NCBI RefSeq assembly: GCF_022965805.1 | Contig: NW_027331385.1 | Coordinates: 62,001 to 126,000 of the forward strand | Reading direction: 5' to 3' | Source: Primulina eburnea | Lineage: Eukaryota > Streptophyta > Magnoliopsida > Lamiales > Gesneriaceae | Length of the DNA stretch: 64,000 nt | In this document: positions 1 to 11,700 of the stretch, piece by piece | Layout of the letters: each line of letters begins with the position of its first letter | How positions within the stretch are numbered: the first letter of the stretch is position 1 | The notes under the pieces: generated by a model | Seen by the model: the letters and a program-made list of their open reading frames with translations, nothing else | Database searches by the model: none | Told to the model about the DNA's origin: nothing | Made by a program: the position numbers and the translations under genes

Positions 1-3000
1 TCCTCAAACGGATGTACAAACTGAAGTTGTCAATAGAACATTGGGAAAACTTTTGCGTGCTATTCTTAAAAAGAACTTGGATTGACATTTCTATGGACTT
101 TATTTTGGGGTTGCCTAGGACTAAGAAGGGGAGGGATTCTATTTTTGTTGTTGTGGATAGATTCTCTAAGATGGCACATTTTATAGCTTGTCATAAAACC
201 GATGATGCTTCAAACATTGCGGATTTGTTCTTTAGAGAAGTCGCTAGGTTGCATGCAATGCCTAGGACTATTGTTTCTGGTCGCGATGTTAAATTCTTGA
301 GTTACTTTTCGAATACTTTATGGGCTAAACTTGGCACAAAATTGTTGTTTTCTACTACTTGTCATCCTCAAACGGATGGACAAACTGAAGTTGTCAATAG
401 AACTTTGGGAACACTTTTGCGTGCTATTCTTAAAAAGAACTTGGATTGACATTTCTATGGACTTTATTTTTGGGTTGCCTAGGACTAAGAAGGGGATGTA
501 TTCTATTTTTGTTGTTGTGGATAGATTCTCTAAGATGGCACATTTTGTAGCTTATTATAAAACCGATGATGCTTCAAACATTGCGGATTTGTTCTTTAGA
601 GAAGTCGCTAGGTTGCATGGAATGCTTAGGACAATTGTTTCTGGTCGCGATGTTAAATTTTTGAGTTACTTTTGGAATACTTTATGGGCTAAACTTGGCA
701 CAAAATTGTTGTTTTCTACTACTTTTCATCCTCAAACGGATGTACAAACTGAAGTTGTCAATAGAACATTGGGAAAACTTTTGCGTGCTATTCTTAAAAA
801 GAACTTGGATTGACATTTCTATGGACTTTATTTTGGGGTTGCCTAGGACTAAGAAGGGGAGGGATTCTATTTTTGTTGTTGTGGATAGATTCTCTAATAT
901 GGCACATTTTATAGATTGTCATAAAACCGATGATGCTTCCAACATTGCGGATTTGTTCTTTAGAGAAGTCGCTAGGTTGAATGGAATACCTAGGACTATT
1001 GTTTCTGGTCGCGATGTTAAATTCTTGAGTTACTTTTGGAATACTTTATGGGCTAAACTTGGCACAAAATTGTTGTTTTCTACTACTTGTCATCCTCAAA
1101 CGGATGGACAAACTGAAGTTGTCAATAGAACTTTGGGAACACTTTTGCGTGCTATTATTAAAAAGAACTTGGATTGACATTTCTATGGACTTTATTTTGG
1201 GGTTGCCTAGGACTAAGAAGGAGAGGGATTCTATTTTTGTTGTTGTGGATAGATTCTCTAAGATGGCACATTTTATAGCTTGTCATAAAACCGATGATGC
1301 TTCAAACATTGCGGATTTGTTCTTTAGAGAAGTCGCTAGGTTGCATGAATGCCTAGGACTATTGTTTCTGGTCGCGATGTTAAATTTTTAGTTACTTTTG
1401 GAATACTTTATGGGCTAAACTTGGCACAAAATTGTTGTTTTCTACTACTTGTCATCCTCAAACGGATGGACAAACTGAAGTTGTCAATAGAACTTTGGGA
1501 ACACTTTTGCGTGCTATTCTTAAAAAGAACTTGGATTGACATTTCTATGGACTTTATTTTGGGGTTGCCTAGGACTAAGAAGGGGATGGATTCTATTTTT
1601 GTTGTTGTGGATAGATTCTCTAAGATGGCACATTTTATAGCTTGTTATAAAACCGATGATGCTTCAAACATTGCGGATTTTGTTTTAGAGAAGTCGTTAG
1701 GTTGCATGGCATGCCTAGGACTATTGTTTCTGGTCGCGATGTTAAATTCTTGAGTTACATTTGGAAGACTTTATGGGCTAAACTTGGCACAAAATTGTTG
1801 TTTTCTACTACTTGTCATCCTCAAACGGATGGACAAACTGAAGTTTTCAATAGAACTTTGGGAACACTTTTGCGTGCTATTCTTAAAAAGAACTTGGATT
1901 GACATTTTGATTGACTTTATTTTGGGGTTGCCGAGGACTAAGAAGGGGAGTGATTTTATTTTTGTTGTTGTGGATAGATTCTCTAAGATGACACATTTTA
2001 TAGCTTGTCATAAAACCGATGATGCTTCAAACATTGCGGATTTGTTCTTTAGAGAAGTCGTTAGGTTGCATGGCATGCCTAAGATTATTATTTCTGGACG
2101 CGATGTTAAATTCTTTAGTTACTTCTGGAAGACTTTATGGACTAAACTTGGCACAAAATTGTTGATTTCTACTACTTTTCATCCTCAAACGGATGGACAA
2201 ACTGAAGTTGTCAATAGAACTTTGGGAACACTTTTGCGTGCTATTATTAAAAAGAACTTGGATTGACATTTCTATGGACTTATTTTGGGGTTGCCTAGGA
2301 CTAAGAAGGGGAGGGATTCTATTTTTGTTGTTGTGGATAGATTCTCTAAGATGGCACATTTTATAGCTTGTCATAAAACCGATGATGCTTCAAACATTGC
2401 GGATTTGTTCTTTAGAGAAGTCGCTAGGTTGCATGCAATGCCTAGGACTATTGTTTCTGGTCGCGATGTAAAATTCTTGAGTTACTTTTCGAATACTTTA
2501 TGGGCTAAACTTGGCACAAAATTGTTGTTTTCTACTACTTGTCATCCTCAAACGGATGGACAAACTGAAGTTGTCAATAGAACTTTGGGAACACTTTTGC
2601 GTGCTATTCTTAAAAAGAACTTGGATTGACATTTCTATGAACTTTATTTTGGGGTTGCCTAGGACTAAGAAGGGGATGTATTCTATTTTTGTTGTTGTGG
2701 ATAGATTCTCTAAGATGGCACATTTTATAGCTTGTTATAAAACCGATGATGCTTCAAACATTGCGGATTTGTTCTTTAGAGAAGTCGCTAGGTTGCATGG
2801 AATGCTTAGGACAATTGTTTCTGGTCGCGATGTTAAATTTTTGAGTTACTTTTGGAATACTTTATGGGCTAAACTTGGCACAAAATTGTTTTTTTCTACT
2901 ACTTTTCATCCTCAAACGGATGTACAAACTGAAGTTGTCAATAGAACATTGGGAAAACTTTTGCGTGCTATTCTTAAAAAGAACTTGGATTGACATTTCT

Positions 3001-4554
3001 ATGGACTTTATTTTGGGGTTGCCTAGGACTAAGAAGGGGAGGGATTCTATTTTTGTTGTTGTGGATAGATTCTCTAATATGGCACATTTTATAGCTTGTC
3101 ATAAAACCGATGATGCTTCAAACATTGCGGATTTGTTCTTTAGAGAAGTCGCTAGGTTGCATGGAATGCCTAGGACTATTGTTTCTGGTCGAGATGTTAA
3201 ATTCTTGAGTTACTTTTGGAATACTTTATGGGCTAAACTTGGCACAAAATTGTTGTTTTCTACTACTTGTCATCCTCAAACGGATGGACAAACTGAAGTT
3301 GTCAATAGAACTTTGGGAACACTTTTGCGTGCTATTATTAAAAAGAACTTGGATTGACATTTCTATGGACTTTATTTTGGGGTTGCCTAGGACTAAGAAG
3401 GGGAGGGATTCTATTTTGGTTGTTGTGGATAGATTCTCTAAGACGGCACATTTTATAGCTTGTCATAAAACCGATGATGCTTCAAACATTGCGGATTTGT
3501 TCTTTAGAGAAGTCGCTAGGTTGCATGGAATGCTTAGGACTATTGTTTCTGGTCGCGATATTAAATTCTTGAGTTACTTTTGGAATACTTTATGGGCTAA
3601 ACTTGGCACAAAATTGTTGTTTTCTACTACTTGTCATCCTCAAACGGATGGACAAACTGAAGTTGTCAATAGAACTTTGGGTACACTTTTGCGTGCTATT
3701 CTTAAAAAGAACTTGGATTGACATTTCTATGGACTTTATTTTGGGGTTGCCTAGGACTAAGAAAGGGACGGATTCTATTTTTGTTGTTGTGGATAGATTT
3801 TCTAAGATGACACATTTTATAGCATGTTATAAAACCGATGATGCTTCAAACATTGCGGATATTTTCTTTAGAGAAGTCGTTAGGTTGCATGGCATGCCTA
3901 GGACTATTGTTTCTGGTCGCGATGTTAAATTCTTGAGTTACTTTTGGAATACTTTATGGGCTAAACTTGGCACAAAATTGTTGTTTTCTACTACTTGTCA
4001 TCCTCAAACGGATGGACAAACTGAAGTTGTCAATAGAACTTTGGGTACACTTTTGCGTGCTATTCTTAAAAAGAACTTGGATTGACATTTCTATGGACTT
4101 TATTTTGGGGTTGCCTAGGACTAAGAAGGGGACGGATTCTATTTTTGTTGTTGTGGATAGATTCTCTAAGATGGCACATTTTATAGCTTGTTATAAAACC
4201 GATGATGCTTCAAACATGGCGGATTTTTTCTTTAGAGAAGTCGTTAGGTTGCATGGCATGCCTAGGACTATTGTTTCTGGTCGCGATGTTAAATTCTTGA
4301 GTTACTTTTGGAATACTTTATGGGCTAAACTTGGCAAAAAATTGTTGTTTTCTACTACTTGTCATCCTCAAACGGATGGACAAACTGAAGTTGTCAATTG
4401 TTTTCTACTACTTTTCATCCTCAAACGGATGTACAAACTGAAGTTGTCAATAGAACATTGGGAAAACTTTTGCGTGCTATTCTTAAAAAGTACTTGGATT
4501 GACATTTCTATGGACTTTATTTTGGGGTTGCCTAGGACTAAGAAGGGGAGGGAT
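1..4554 (+). repeat. Integrase-derived 364-bp satellite, block S1
   Basis: About 12.5 head-to-tail monomers with a period near 364 bp. Read in the plus sense, each monomer encodes about 118 residues of a Ty3/gypsy integrase core: MDFILGLP with the first catalytic Asp, [12 protein letters not shown], then SGRDVKF where active integrases have SDRD, then HPQTDGQTE with the catalytic Glu. Spacing is D-x60-G-x35-E, which matches the D-x60-D-x35-E of the intact integrases in this window, so the Gly sits at the second catalytic position. A TGA follows KKNLD at most junctions, and the next monomer starts in another frame. Monomer subtypes differ by replacements such as RDSIF, MDSIF, MYSIF and SDFIF. 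A group recognised by HAMPRT/SNTLW, MYSIF and SNMAHF recurs after about 2180 bp (six monomers). Known family: integrase core (rve). Inference: satellite DNA, not a functional gene. Confidence 0.95.
4347..4452 (+). repeat. 53-bp partial duplication inside a monomer
   Basis: The segment 4347-4399 is followed directly by a second copy, 4400-4452, giving an over-long monomer. The second copy carries the TTCATCC and GGATGTAC variants typical of the QTDVQTE subtype, while the first has the QTDGQTE type. The junction is therefore best explained by unequal exchange between two subtypes and not by simple slippage. The same rearranged monomer occurs at 19247-19352, marking the two regions as copies of each other. 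Confidence 0.8.
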
Positions 4555-4688
4555 TGTAATGCCCGAGGATTTGATTGTCGTAATTTGCTATGAGATTAGT
4601 GAATTAAATAGATATAACTGTAAACGGGCCGCTACGAGACCAGATTGGATAAAGAATATAAATTTCACCAATTTCGGGCAGAACTAGT

Positions 4689-4900
4689 GGCGCCCGAGCG
4701 GTAGAAAGTTACCGCCCGAGCGCCAATGTTCCATGGCATCACGTTCGGGCAGAAGGTGTGGCGCCCGGGCGGTAATTTATGACCGCCCGAGCGCCAGAAT
4801 CTCGCATGGCGGGCAGAACCTTCCGCGCCCGGGCGGTAGATCTTTACCGCCCGAGCGCCGAGCTCGCGCCCGGGCGGTAAGTTTCGACCGCCCGAGCGCC
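4689..4900. repeat. GC-rich hairpin array in family A U3 (solo copy)
   Basis: Four tandem inverted repeats. Each has a left arm like GGCGCCCGRGCGGTA and a right arm like KACCGCCCGAGCGCC separated by about 5-8 bases, so eight arms in all. GGGCAGAA recurs before three of them. The cluster lies about 50 bp upstream of the TATA-like stretch. Function unknown; it could be a protein-binding or methylation-prone enhancer. Confidence 0.85.
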
Positions 4901-4952
4901 AGCGAGCTTTAACAAACGCGAGCCACGTTTCGAATACATGCAAGTGGCGAGA

Positions 4953-4962
4953 TATATATTAA
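4953..4962 (+). promoter_or_regulatory. TATA-like box, altered in solo LTR
   Basis: Reads TATATATTAA, where the LTRs of the full element read TATATATAAA at the same place. The single A-to-T change may weaken the solo LTR promoter. This is inferred from position in the LTR only. Confidence 0.5.
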
Positions 4963-6355
4963 CAAAATTCCTCAGAAATGATAAGATTAAAAACAAGGAA
5001 AGCTCCGAGAGGCTTTTGAAGTTCTTGCACCGGTATTTCGCAATCCGTCCGTCTGATTTAAAATCCGACTTCGGTACCGTGTTCCTATCGTTGTAGGCTA
5101 CGCGTGGACGTAAGTTTTACTATGTTTTGGCATGTCTTGAAATTATGATGTTGTAGGAATCAGATATGATTCATATATGTTGTTTCTGACATATTAGACA
5201 TCGTATAATTACAAACGAATTTAAGAACGGACACCGTATAGAATTGTTATGAATTTTAGAGTTGAATTGACTGGGTTTTGGTACCAGATTTATACCATTA
5301 TCAGTTATAAATTAGGAATTGATGTAAATTGTTTAATATAGAGATTGTGCAGTAAATGATACTGAGATCAAGTATTGACTTGGATAGGTGTTGATTAGAT
5401 AAGAGATTGATAGATTTTGTATCAACATTTCCATTTCAGATTCGTATTGTCAACCGTGACAGCAACTGTGCGACGAAAGGTATAGTACATGTTTTGTTTG
5501 GGGAATTACGACTCAAATGAGATCACATTTGAGTTTCCCAACCAAAATCACATACTTGTTTTATTGTTCATACCTTGATATGATTATGATTATTATAGAT
5601 TGGTTTATAGAACTTGTATGCAGATCTTGCTATGCTATGTTTACAGATCATGTAGCATTGCATTATGCTTGTTTACAGATTGTGTATTCATGCATTAAGA
5701 TAGGGCAGTCTGGAGATCAGGCAGACTACTATACGTTCGGCGATATCACAGCTTAGGGGAATATCACCGCCCCTATTGTAGACGCGGATACAGATCAGGC
5801 CGAAGTCTAGGAATAAGACGTACAGCACCTCGATTGGGAGGGTAAGTGACAGACAGTGACGTCTTACTCACAACGGGATCCCTAGAGTTTTAGTCGAGTC
5901 GCATCTAGACATGATTAGACTCGCATTGCATGATTATATATGAATGACATTCATATTAGCATGTTTCATGTTTTAGATTGTTTTAATGCATGTTACATGT
6001 TTATACTGGGATTTGTTCTCACCGGTTTTCCGGCTGTTGTTATGTCTGTATGTGTGCATAACAACAGGTGGGGCAGGATCTGGGTCGAGACAGAGATGAT
6101 CGTGTTAGCGTGGAGATCACGGGCATAGCAGATGGACCAGTAGTTGTCTTTTATTATGTACTGTCTTTTATTACTGGTTAGTTGAGAACATACAGAATAA
6201 GACATATATTGTATGTTGTATGTTGTAAATTAAATAAAGAATGTATGCTTGTTTGGTTACAGGTGTTTTTATGTAAAAAGCGAAAATTTGACCCATGTTT
6301 TATAATAACGATCCATTTAATCCCAAGAAAAAGAATTAGAGCCCGGGTCCCCACA

Positions 6356-7117
6356 GGGATTCTATTTTTGTTGTTGTGGATAGATTCTCTAATATGGCAC
6401 ATTTTATAGATTGTCATAAAACCGATGATGCTTCACACATTGCGGATTTGTTCTTTAGAGAAGTCGCTAGGTTGCATGGAATGCCTAGGACTATTGTTTC
6501 TGGTCGCGATGTTAAATTCTTGAGTTACTTTTGGAATACTTTATGGGCTAAACTTGGCACAAAATTGTTGTTTTCTACTACTTGTCATCCTCAAACGGAT
6601 GGACAAACTGAAGTTGTCAATAGAACTTTGGGAACACTTTTGCGTGCTATTATTAAAAAGAACTTGGATTGACATTTCTATGGACTTTATTTTGGGGTTG
6701 CCTAGGACTAAAGAAGGGGAGGGATTCTATTTTGGTTGTTGTGGATAGATTCTCTAAGACGGCACATTTTATAGCTTGTCATAAAACCGATGATGCTTCA
6801 AACAATGCGGATTTGTTCTTTAGAGAAGTCGCTAGGTTGAATGGAATGCTTAGGACTATTGTTTCTGGTCGCGATATTAAATTCTTGAGTTACTTTTGGA
6901 AGACTTTATGGACTAAACTTGGCACAAAATTGTTGAATTCTACTACTTGTCATCCTCAAACGGATGGACAAACTGAAGTTGTCAATAGAACTTTGGGAAC
7001 ACTTTTGCGTGCTATTCTTAAAAAGAACTTGGATTGACATTTCTATGGACTTTATTTTGGGGTTGCCTAGGACTAAGAAGGGATGTATTCTATTTTTGTT
7101 GTTGTGGATAGATTCTC
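6356..7117 (+). repeat. Integrase-derived satellite, block S2
   Basis: About two monomers between the family A solo LTR and element B. It carries shared marker changes: an extra A in the CTAAAGAAGG segment near 6711 and a missing G near 7080 (AAGAAGGGATG). Both also occur in block S4 at about 28299 and 28668, right of the full family A element, so S2 and S4 are duplicate copies. It ends at TSD ttctc (7113-7117) of element B. Confidence 0.95.
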
Positions 7118-8054
7118 TGTAGTGACCCGTTCTAGAATCACCTACTAATCAAAAACTAAGCATGCAATTAACCTAATTAATTATAATCAGAGATAACAGC
7201 GGAAATATGGCCAACAACAATAGTTATACAACCCAATCGAAATCGAAGTCTAGACTAACTCAAAATGAAATATCCAGTACAACCATATCGAATCAAATGG
7301 AAAACACTGAAAACTAAACCAACCAGCTACTCAACGTCCTCCTCCTGCTCCTCCTGAGCCATCCAACCTGAGGCCTGCCCCGTGGGAAAGGGGTGTCCAA
7401 GAATAAACAAAACCGAGGACGTGAGCGATAAGAACGCCCAGTACAAAAGTATGAGTATACAGACCTATATGAAATGCACATGCTATGATCATGATACCGG
7501 GGTAGTCAAGAAACAGGAGTCACAAAAGGATCTCAACAATGCTCAGTCTAGAGGCGCCAAGTGGATAGTGCCGCGCGGTCCAACCTCTGGGTCACTGCAT
7601 CCACTACAAGACAGACGTGGACCTAAAATGTCTCGGACCACCGAAGCCCTCCCGACCCGTCGGCCACTGTGTACTCTCGGTGTCCATGCGTCCACAAGAC
7701 AGGGCTGAGCGGCCCCAAGATATAGCTTATCTCGAAAGAGATACAGCTCAACAGTAAAGGCTATCTCGAAGGAGATACGGCTCAACATGATATGCAATAT
7801 GCATCATAACTCGTGACATAATAGCATGCATCATATGACATATAACAATGCAGCAAATACTCATGCAACACATATATGAATGTATACTCAACCAGGATAT
7901 CTCGGATAGTACTTTCGTACCTCTATCACAGCAAGCCTAGCCTTACGCAACACCGCTAATCAGGTCTAGCACAAGCCTACGCATCAAAAGCATACTCAAT
8001 CAATACTACCATGCTCGACTAGCAAAACCAGTACTCCCTAGTACTACCAAAGGT

Positions 8055-8063
8055 TTAGGGTTT
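8055..8063 (-). promoter_or_regulatory. Telobox-like motif in B LTR
   Basis: Plus reads TTAGGGTTT, that is AAACCCTAA on the transcribed strand, about 190 bp downstream of the TATA box. Teloboxes are known plant promoter and Polycomb-recruiting motifs. A single copy could be chance. Confidence 0.3.
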
Positions 8064-8245
8064 ACCTTCGTCCGTCGACAGCCCTTTGATGTCGATTGCC
8101 TTGAAACTCAGGCGCCGCTACGCTACTACTCCTGGCAGCTCTTGGCTATCGCTCGACCAACAACTAACCCTAGAAACCTTCCAAATCCTCTCAACTATGA
8201 GGCAAAATCATGAATTGGCAAGTCACAAATGAGAAATCCGAGCAC

Positions 8246-8253
8246 TATTTATA
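8246..8253 (-). promoter_or_regulatory. TATA box of B 3' LTR
   Basis: TATAAATA on the minus strand, immediately downstream (in element sense) of the palindrome cluster. The same arrangement is seen in C and F. The expected transcript start (R boundary) would be about 25-35 bases further left. Confidence 0.7.
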
Positions 8254-8260
8254 GGCCATG

Positions 8261-8486
8261 TTCGGATCCTCCGAACAACACTTCGGAACGTCCGAACGCT
8301 ACGTGTCCATTGGCTCTTGACAGCTCATGATCGGATCCTCCGATCATACACTTCGGACCGTCCGAACATGCATGGAAAAATGACGTGTCGATCAACACTT
8401 GACACCTATGATCGGATTCACCGAACTACACTTCGGATCGTCCGAACTCTTCGGTGCTTCCGAACCCTCTTCGGTCCGTCCGATCA
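8261..8486. repeat. TTCGGA...TCCGAA palindrome cluster in B U3 (3' LTR)
   Basis: Eight short imperfect palindromes with core TCGG-N(5-7)-CCGA, starting near 8261, 8281, 8331, 8351, 8411, 8431, 8450 and 8470. They are often paired about 20 bp apart. The cluster abuts the TATA box, which suggests promoter-proximal binding sites; the binding factor is unknown. An ACGTGTCC motif lies between the second and third copies. Confidence 0.85.
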
Positions 8487-8569
8487 TGACCATAGCCAAA
8501 ATTACACCTTAAACCTTCTTAATCACCATTACTCCGTTAATTACCCAATTTGGAATTCGGGCTACTACA

Positions 8570-8586
8570 TTCTCCCCCCCTTAAAA
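8570..8586 (-). other. Polypurine tract of element B
   Basis: On the minus strand this reads a purine run with seven consecutive G ending directly at the 3' LTR. Position and composition fit the plus-strand primer for reverse transcription. Confidence 0.85.
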
Positions 8587-8604
8587 GATTTCGTCCTCGA
8601 AATC
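8587..8604 (-). other. Conserved stem-loop upstream of B polypurine tract
   Basis: Minus strand reads GATTTCG-AGGA-CGAAATC, a perfect 7-bp stem with an AGGA loop, directly before the polypurine tract. The same structure with compensating base changes is present in A, D and F. Likely an RNA or DNA element used in replication; function is inference. Confidence 0.7.
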
Positions 8605-8719
8605 AGGCTTAGAGAATGAACAAAACGAAATAACAACATCATTAATACATCTCAATTGTTGTTGAATACAACTGATACTATGATTACAACTGAAAACACA
8701 AACTTATACAAAGCACAAC

Positions 8720-11700
8720 TCAAAAGAGCTCTGGATGCTCCGAACGCATACGACTCTCTGACTCCCAAGTGGCTTCTTCAGTGCCTCGACGCTGCCACTG
8801 CACTAAGACAAGAGGAATGATCTTATTCCGCAACACCTTATCTTTGCGATCTAGAATCTGAACTGGTCGCTCCACGTAAGACAAATCCGTATCAAGTTGA
8901 ACTTCAGATGGATGTAAGATGTGCGACTCATCTGCTACATAACGTCTCAACAAGGATACGTGGAACACATCATGAATACTTGATAGGTACGGCGGCAACG
9001 CAAGTCTGTAAGCTAAATCTCCCACACATTCCAGTATCTCGAATGGACCAATAAATCTCGGAGACAGCTTACCCTTGAGACCAAATCTCAAAATCCTGCG
9101 AAAAGGCGAAACTCGGAGAAACACCTTCTCACCTGGCTGAAAATGAAGAGGTCGACGCTTTGTGTTCGCATAACTAGCCTGTCGATCCTGAGCAGTCTTA
9201 ATCCGCTTCTTGATTACTGCAACCTTATCTATAGCCTGCTGGACTAACTCCGGTCCCTCTACCTGTCGTTCCCCGACTTCATCCCAGAATAATGGAGTAC
9301 GACAACGTCGCCCGTACAACGCCTCAAATGGTGCCATACCAATACTACGATGATAGCTGTTGTTGTACGCGAACTCAATCAAAGGCAAATGATCCTGCCA
9401 AGCGGGTCCGAAATCCATAACACAGGCTCGCAACATATCCTCAAGCGTACGGATAGTCCTCTCTGATTGACCGTCAGTCTCCGGATGATAAGCAGTACTC
9501 AGACTCAGTGTAGTACCCAAAGCTGACTGGAAACTACCCCAAAACCGTGAGGTAAAACGAGGATCTCTGTCACTAACAATACTGACAGGCACTCCATGCA
9601 AACGTACAATCTCCTGAATGTACAATCGAGCCATACGATCGAAAGTGAAATCACGATTATACGGCAGAAAATGAGCAGACTTGGTGAGTCGATCCACCAC
9701 TACCCAGATAGCATCGCTGTTCCTCGAAGATAATGGCAAGTGAGTAATGAAATCCATCGTAATATGCTCCCACTTCCATTCTGGAATAGGTAAGTTCAAC
9801 AACAATCCTCCCGGTCGACGGTGCTCTGCCTTAACCTGCTGGCAAACTAGACACTTGGAGACAAACTGATACACGCTGCGCTTCATCCCTTTCCACCAAA
9901 ACCGCAGCCTCAAGTCTCTATACATCTTGTTGCTTCCTGGATGAACACTTAACTTGCTTCGATGCGCCTGAGACAATATCTCGTCCCTCAAAGTGTCATC
10001 CTCTGGTACTACAACCCGATTAGATAAGCACAGAAGACCATTGGACTGATAATGGAAATTACTATCACCACCAATTAACCGAGCTAATCTCTGAGTCTTG
10101 AGATCAGACATCTGAGCTTCTCGAATCCGAGTGAACAAATTGGGTTCAGATAAAATGGTAGCAACACGAATGCTCTCCATACCTTTCCGATGCTTGAAGT
10201 TAAACCCCAACGAGCAACTATCCTGGATGGCACTAGTCATAGCACAAGTCTGAAGTGCAGAGGCTCTCACCTTGCGACTAAGCGCATCAGCTGTGAGATT
10301 CGCAGAACCTGGATGGTACTTGATCTCGCAATCATAATCCTTCAGCAAATCCATCCAACGACGTTGCCTCATGTTCAACTCAGCCTGAGTGAACAGATAT
10401 TTCAGACTCTTATGATCAGTAAAGATTTCAAACTGAACACCGTACAAATAATGACGCCAAATCTTCAGCGCAAACACAATAGCTGCCAATTCCAGATCAT
10501 GAGTGGGATACTTCTCCTCGTGAGATTTCAGCTGTCTGGAAGCATAAGCAATCACATGACCGTTTTGCGTCAACACACACCCTAAGCCTTGAGTGGAGGC
10601 ATCGGTGTAAACACTGAAACCATCAGATCCTGACGGTAACGCCAAAACAGGTGCGGAAGTCAGAAGTCGACGAAGCTCTCTGAAACTATCTTCGCACTCG
10701 GATGACCACTCAAATGGAACATCCCTCCGAGTAAGTTGCGTCAATGGTCTGGCTATCTGAGAGAAATTCACGATGAAGCGACGATAATACCCTGCCAGAC
10801 CTAGAAAACTACGGATCTCAGCCACCGTCGTCGGACGTGACCAATTCAGCACTGCTTCAATCTTGCTGGGATCCACAGAAACTCCTTCCTTGGAAATCAC
10901 ATGACCAAGGAATACCACATGATCAATCCAGAACTCGCACTTACTCAGCTTAGCATACAATTGCTTCTCGCGAAGAATCTGCAACACAATCCTCAAGTGT
11001 TGGGCATGCTCTTCCACACTGTGGGAATAGATCAAGATATCGTCAATGAAAACCACCACAAACTGATCCAGAAAATCTCGGAAGACTCGGTTCATCAGAT
11101 CCATGAACACCGCTGGCGCATTCGTCAATCCGAATGGCATAACTAGAAACTCGTAATGCCCATAACGAGTACGAAATGCAGTCTTGGAAATATCATCATC
11201 TCTGACTCTCATCTGATGATAACCCGATCGCAAGTCGATCTTGGAGTAAACAGAAGTACCCTGAAGCTGATCGAACAAGTCATCAATACGGGGTAAAGGG
11301 TACTTGTTTTTGATCGTTACTCGATTCAGCTGGCGATAATCAATGCACAACCGCATCGATCCATCCTTCTTCTTGACAAACAAGACTGGAGCTCCCCAAG
11401 GCGAAACACTCGGGCGAATATAACCCTTATCAAGAAGATCCTGCAATTGCTGCTTCAGCTCTCTCATCTCTGACGGAGCAAGACGATAGGGGGCACGAGA
11501 AATCGGTGCAGTCCCTGGCATTAAATCTATGCCAAATTCCACCTCTCTAACCGGAGGAAAACCAGGAATCTCATCTGGGAAAACATCAGGAAATTCACAA
11601 ACCACTGGAATATCCTCTAGACCAACACTACCTGTGGATGAATCAATCGCATAGATGAGGTAGCCTTCCCCGCCCGACTCTAAAGCACGACAGGCTTTCA

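Larger units (their letters stand above)
4555..6355 (+). mobile_element. Solo LTR, family A (Tekay-type chromovirus)
   Basis: An 1801-bp element that begins TGTAATGCCC and ends GGTCCCCACA (TG...CA ends). It is flanked by the 5-bp target duplication gggat (4550-4554 and 6356-6360), and the satellite resumes in register after it. It is the same length as, and nearly identical to, the two LTRs of the full family A element at 19455-27943. No internal region is present, so this is a solo LTR from LTR-LTR recombination. I count at least six base differences private to this copy. No coding capacity is credible; the 60-90 codon ORFs inside recur only because the LTR is repeated. Confidence 0.95.
7118..8569 (-). 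repeat. Element B 3' LTR (left in window)
   Basis: 1452 bp, TGTAGTGACC...GCTACTACA as read on plus. It is the 3' LTR in the element's own sense. It holds the U3 palindrome cluster and the TATA box toward its right side in window coordinates. The 108- and 84-codon ORFs inside it are not supported as genes; they recur only because the LTR is duplicated. Confidence 0.95.

Noticed and set aside
1..4554. CENP-B box in the satellite monomer
   Set aside because: I looked for a TTCG...CGGGA-type 17-mer and saw none.
4665..4943. 92-codon minus-strand ORF in family A LTRs
   Set aside because: It is the translation of the GC-rich hairpin array and is repeat-like throughout.
4555..6355. Solo LTR as a detectable hybrid of the two LTRs of the full copy
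   Set aside because: Nearly all differences are private to one LTR, so there is no positive evidence for a crossover point.
7382..7708. 108-codon ORF in the B LTR (and its copy at 13504) as a gene
   Set aside because: It lies within the LTR, is duplicated only because the LTR is, has no recognised domain, and the related LTR of F does not keep it.
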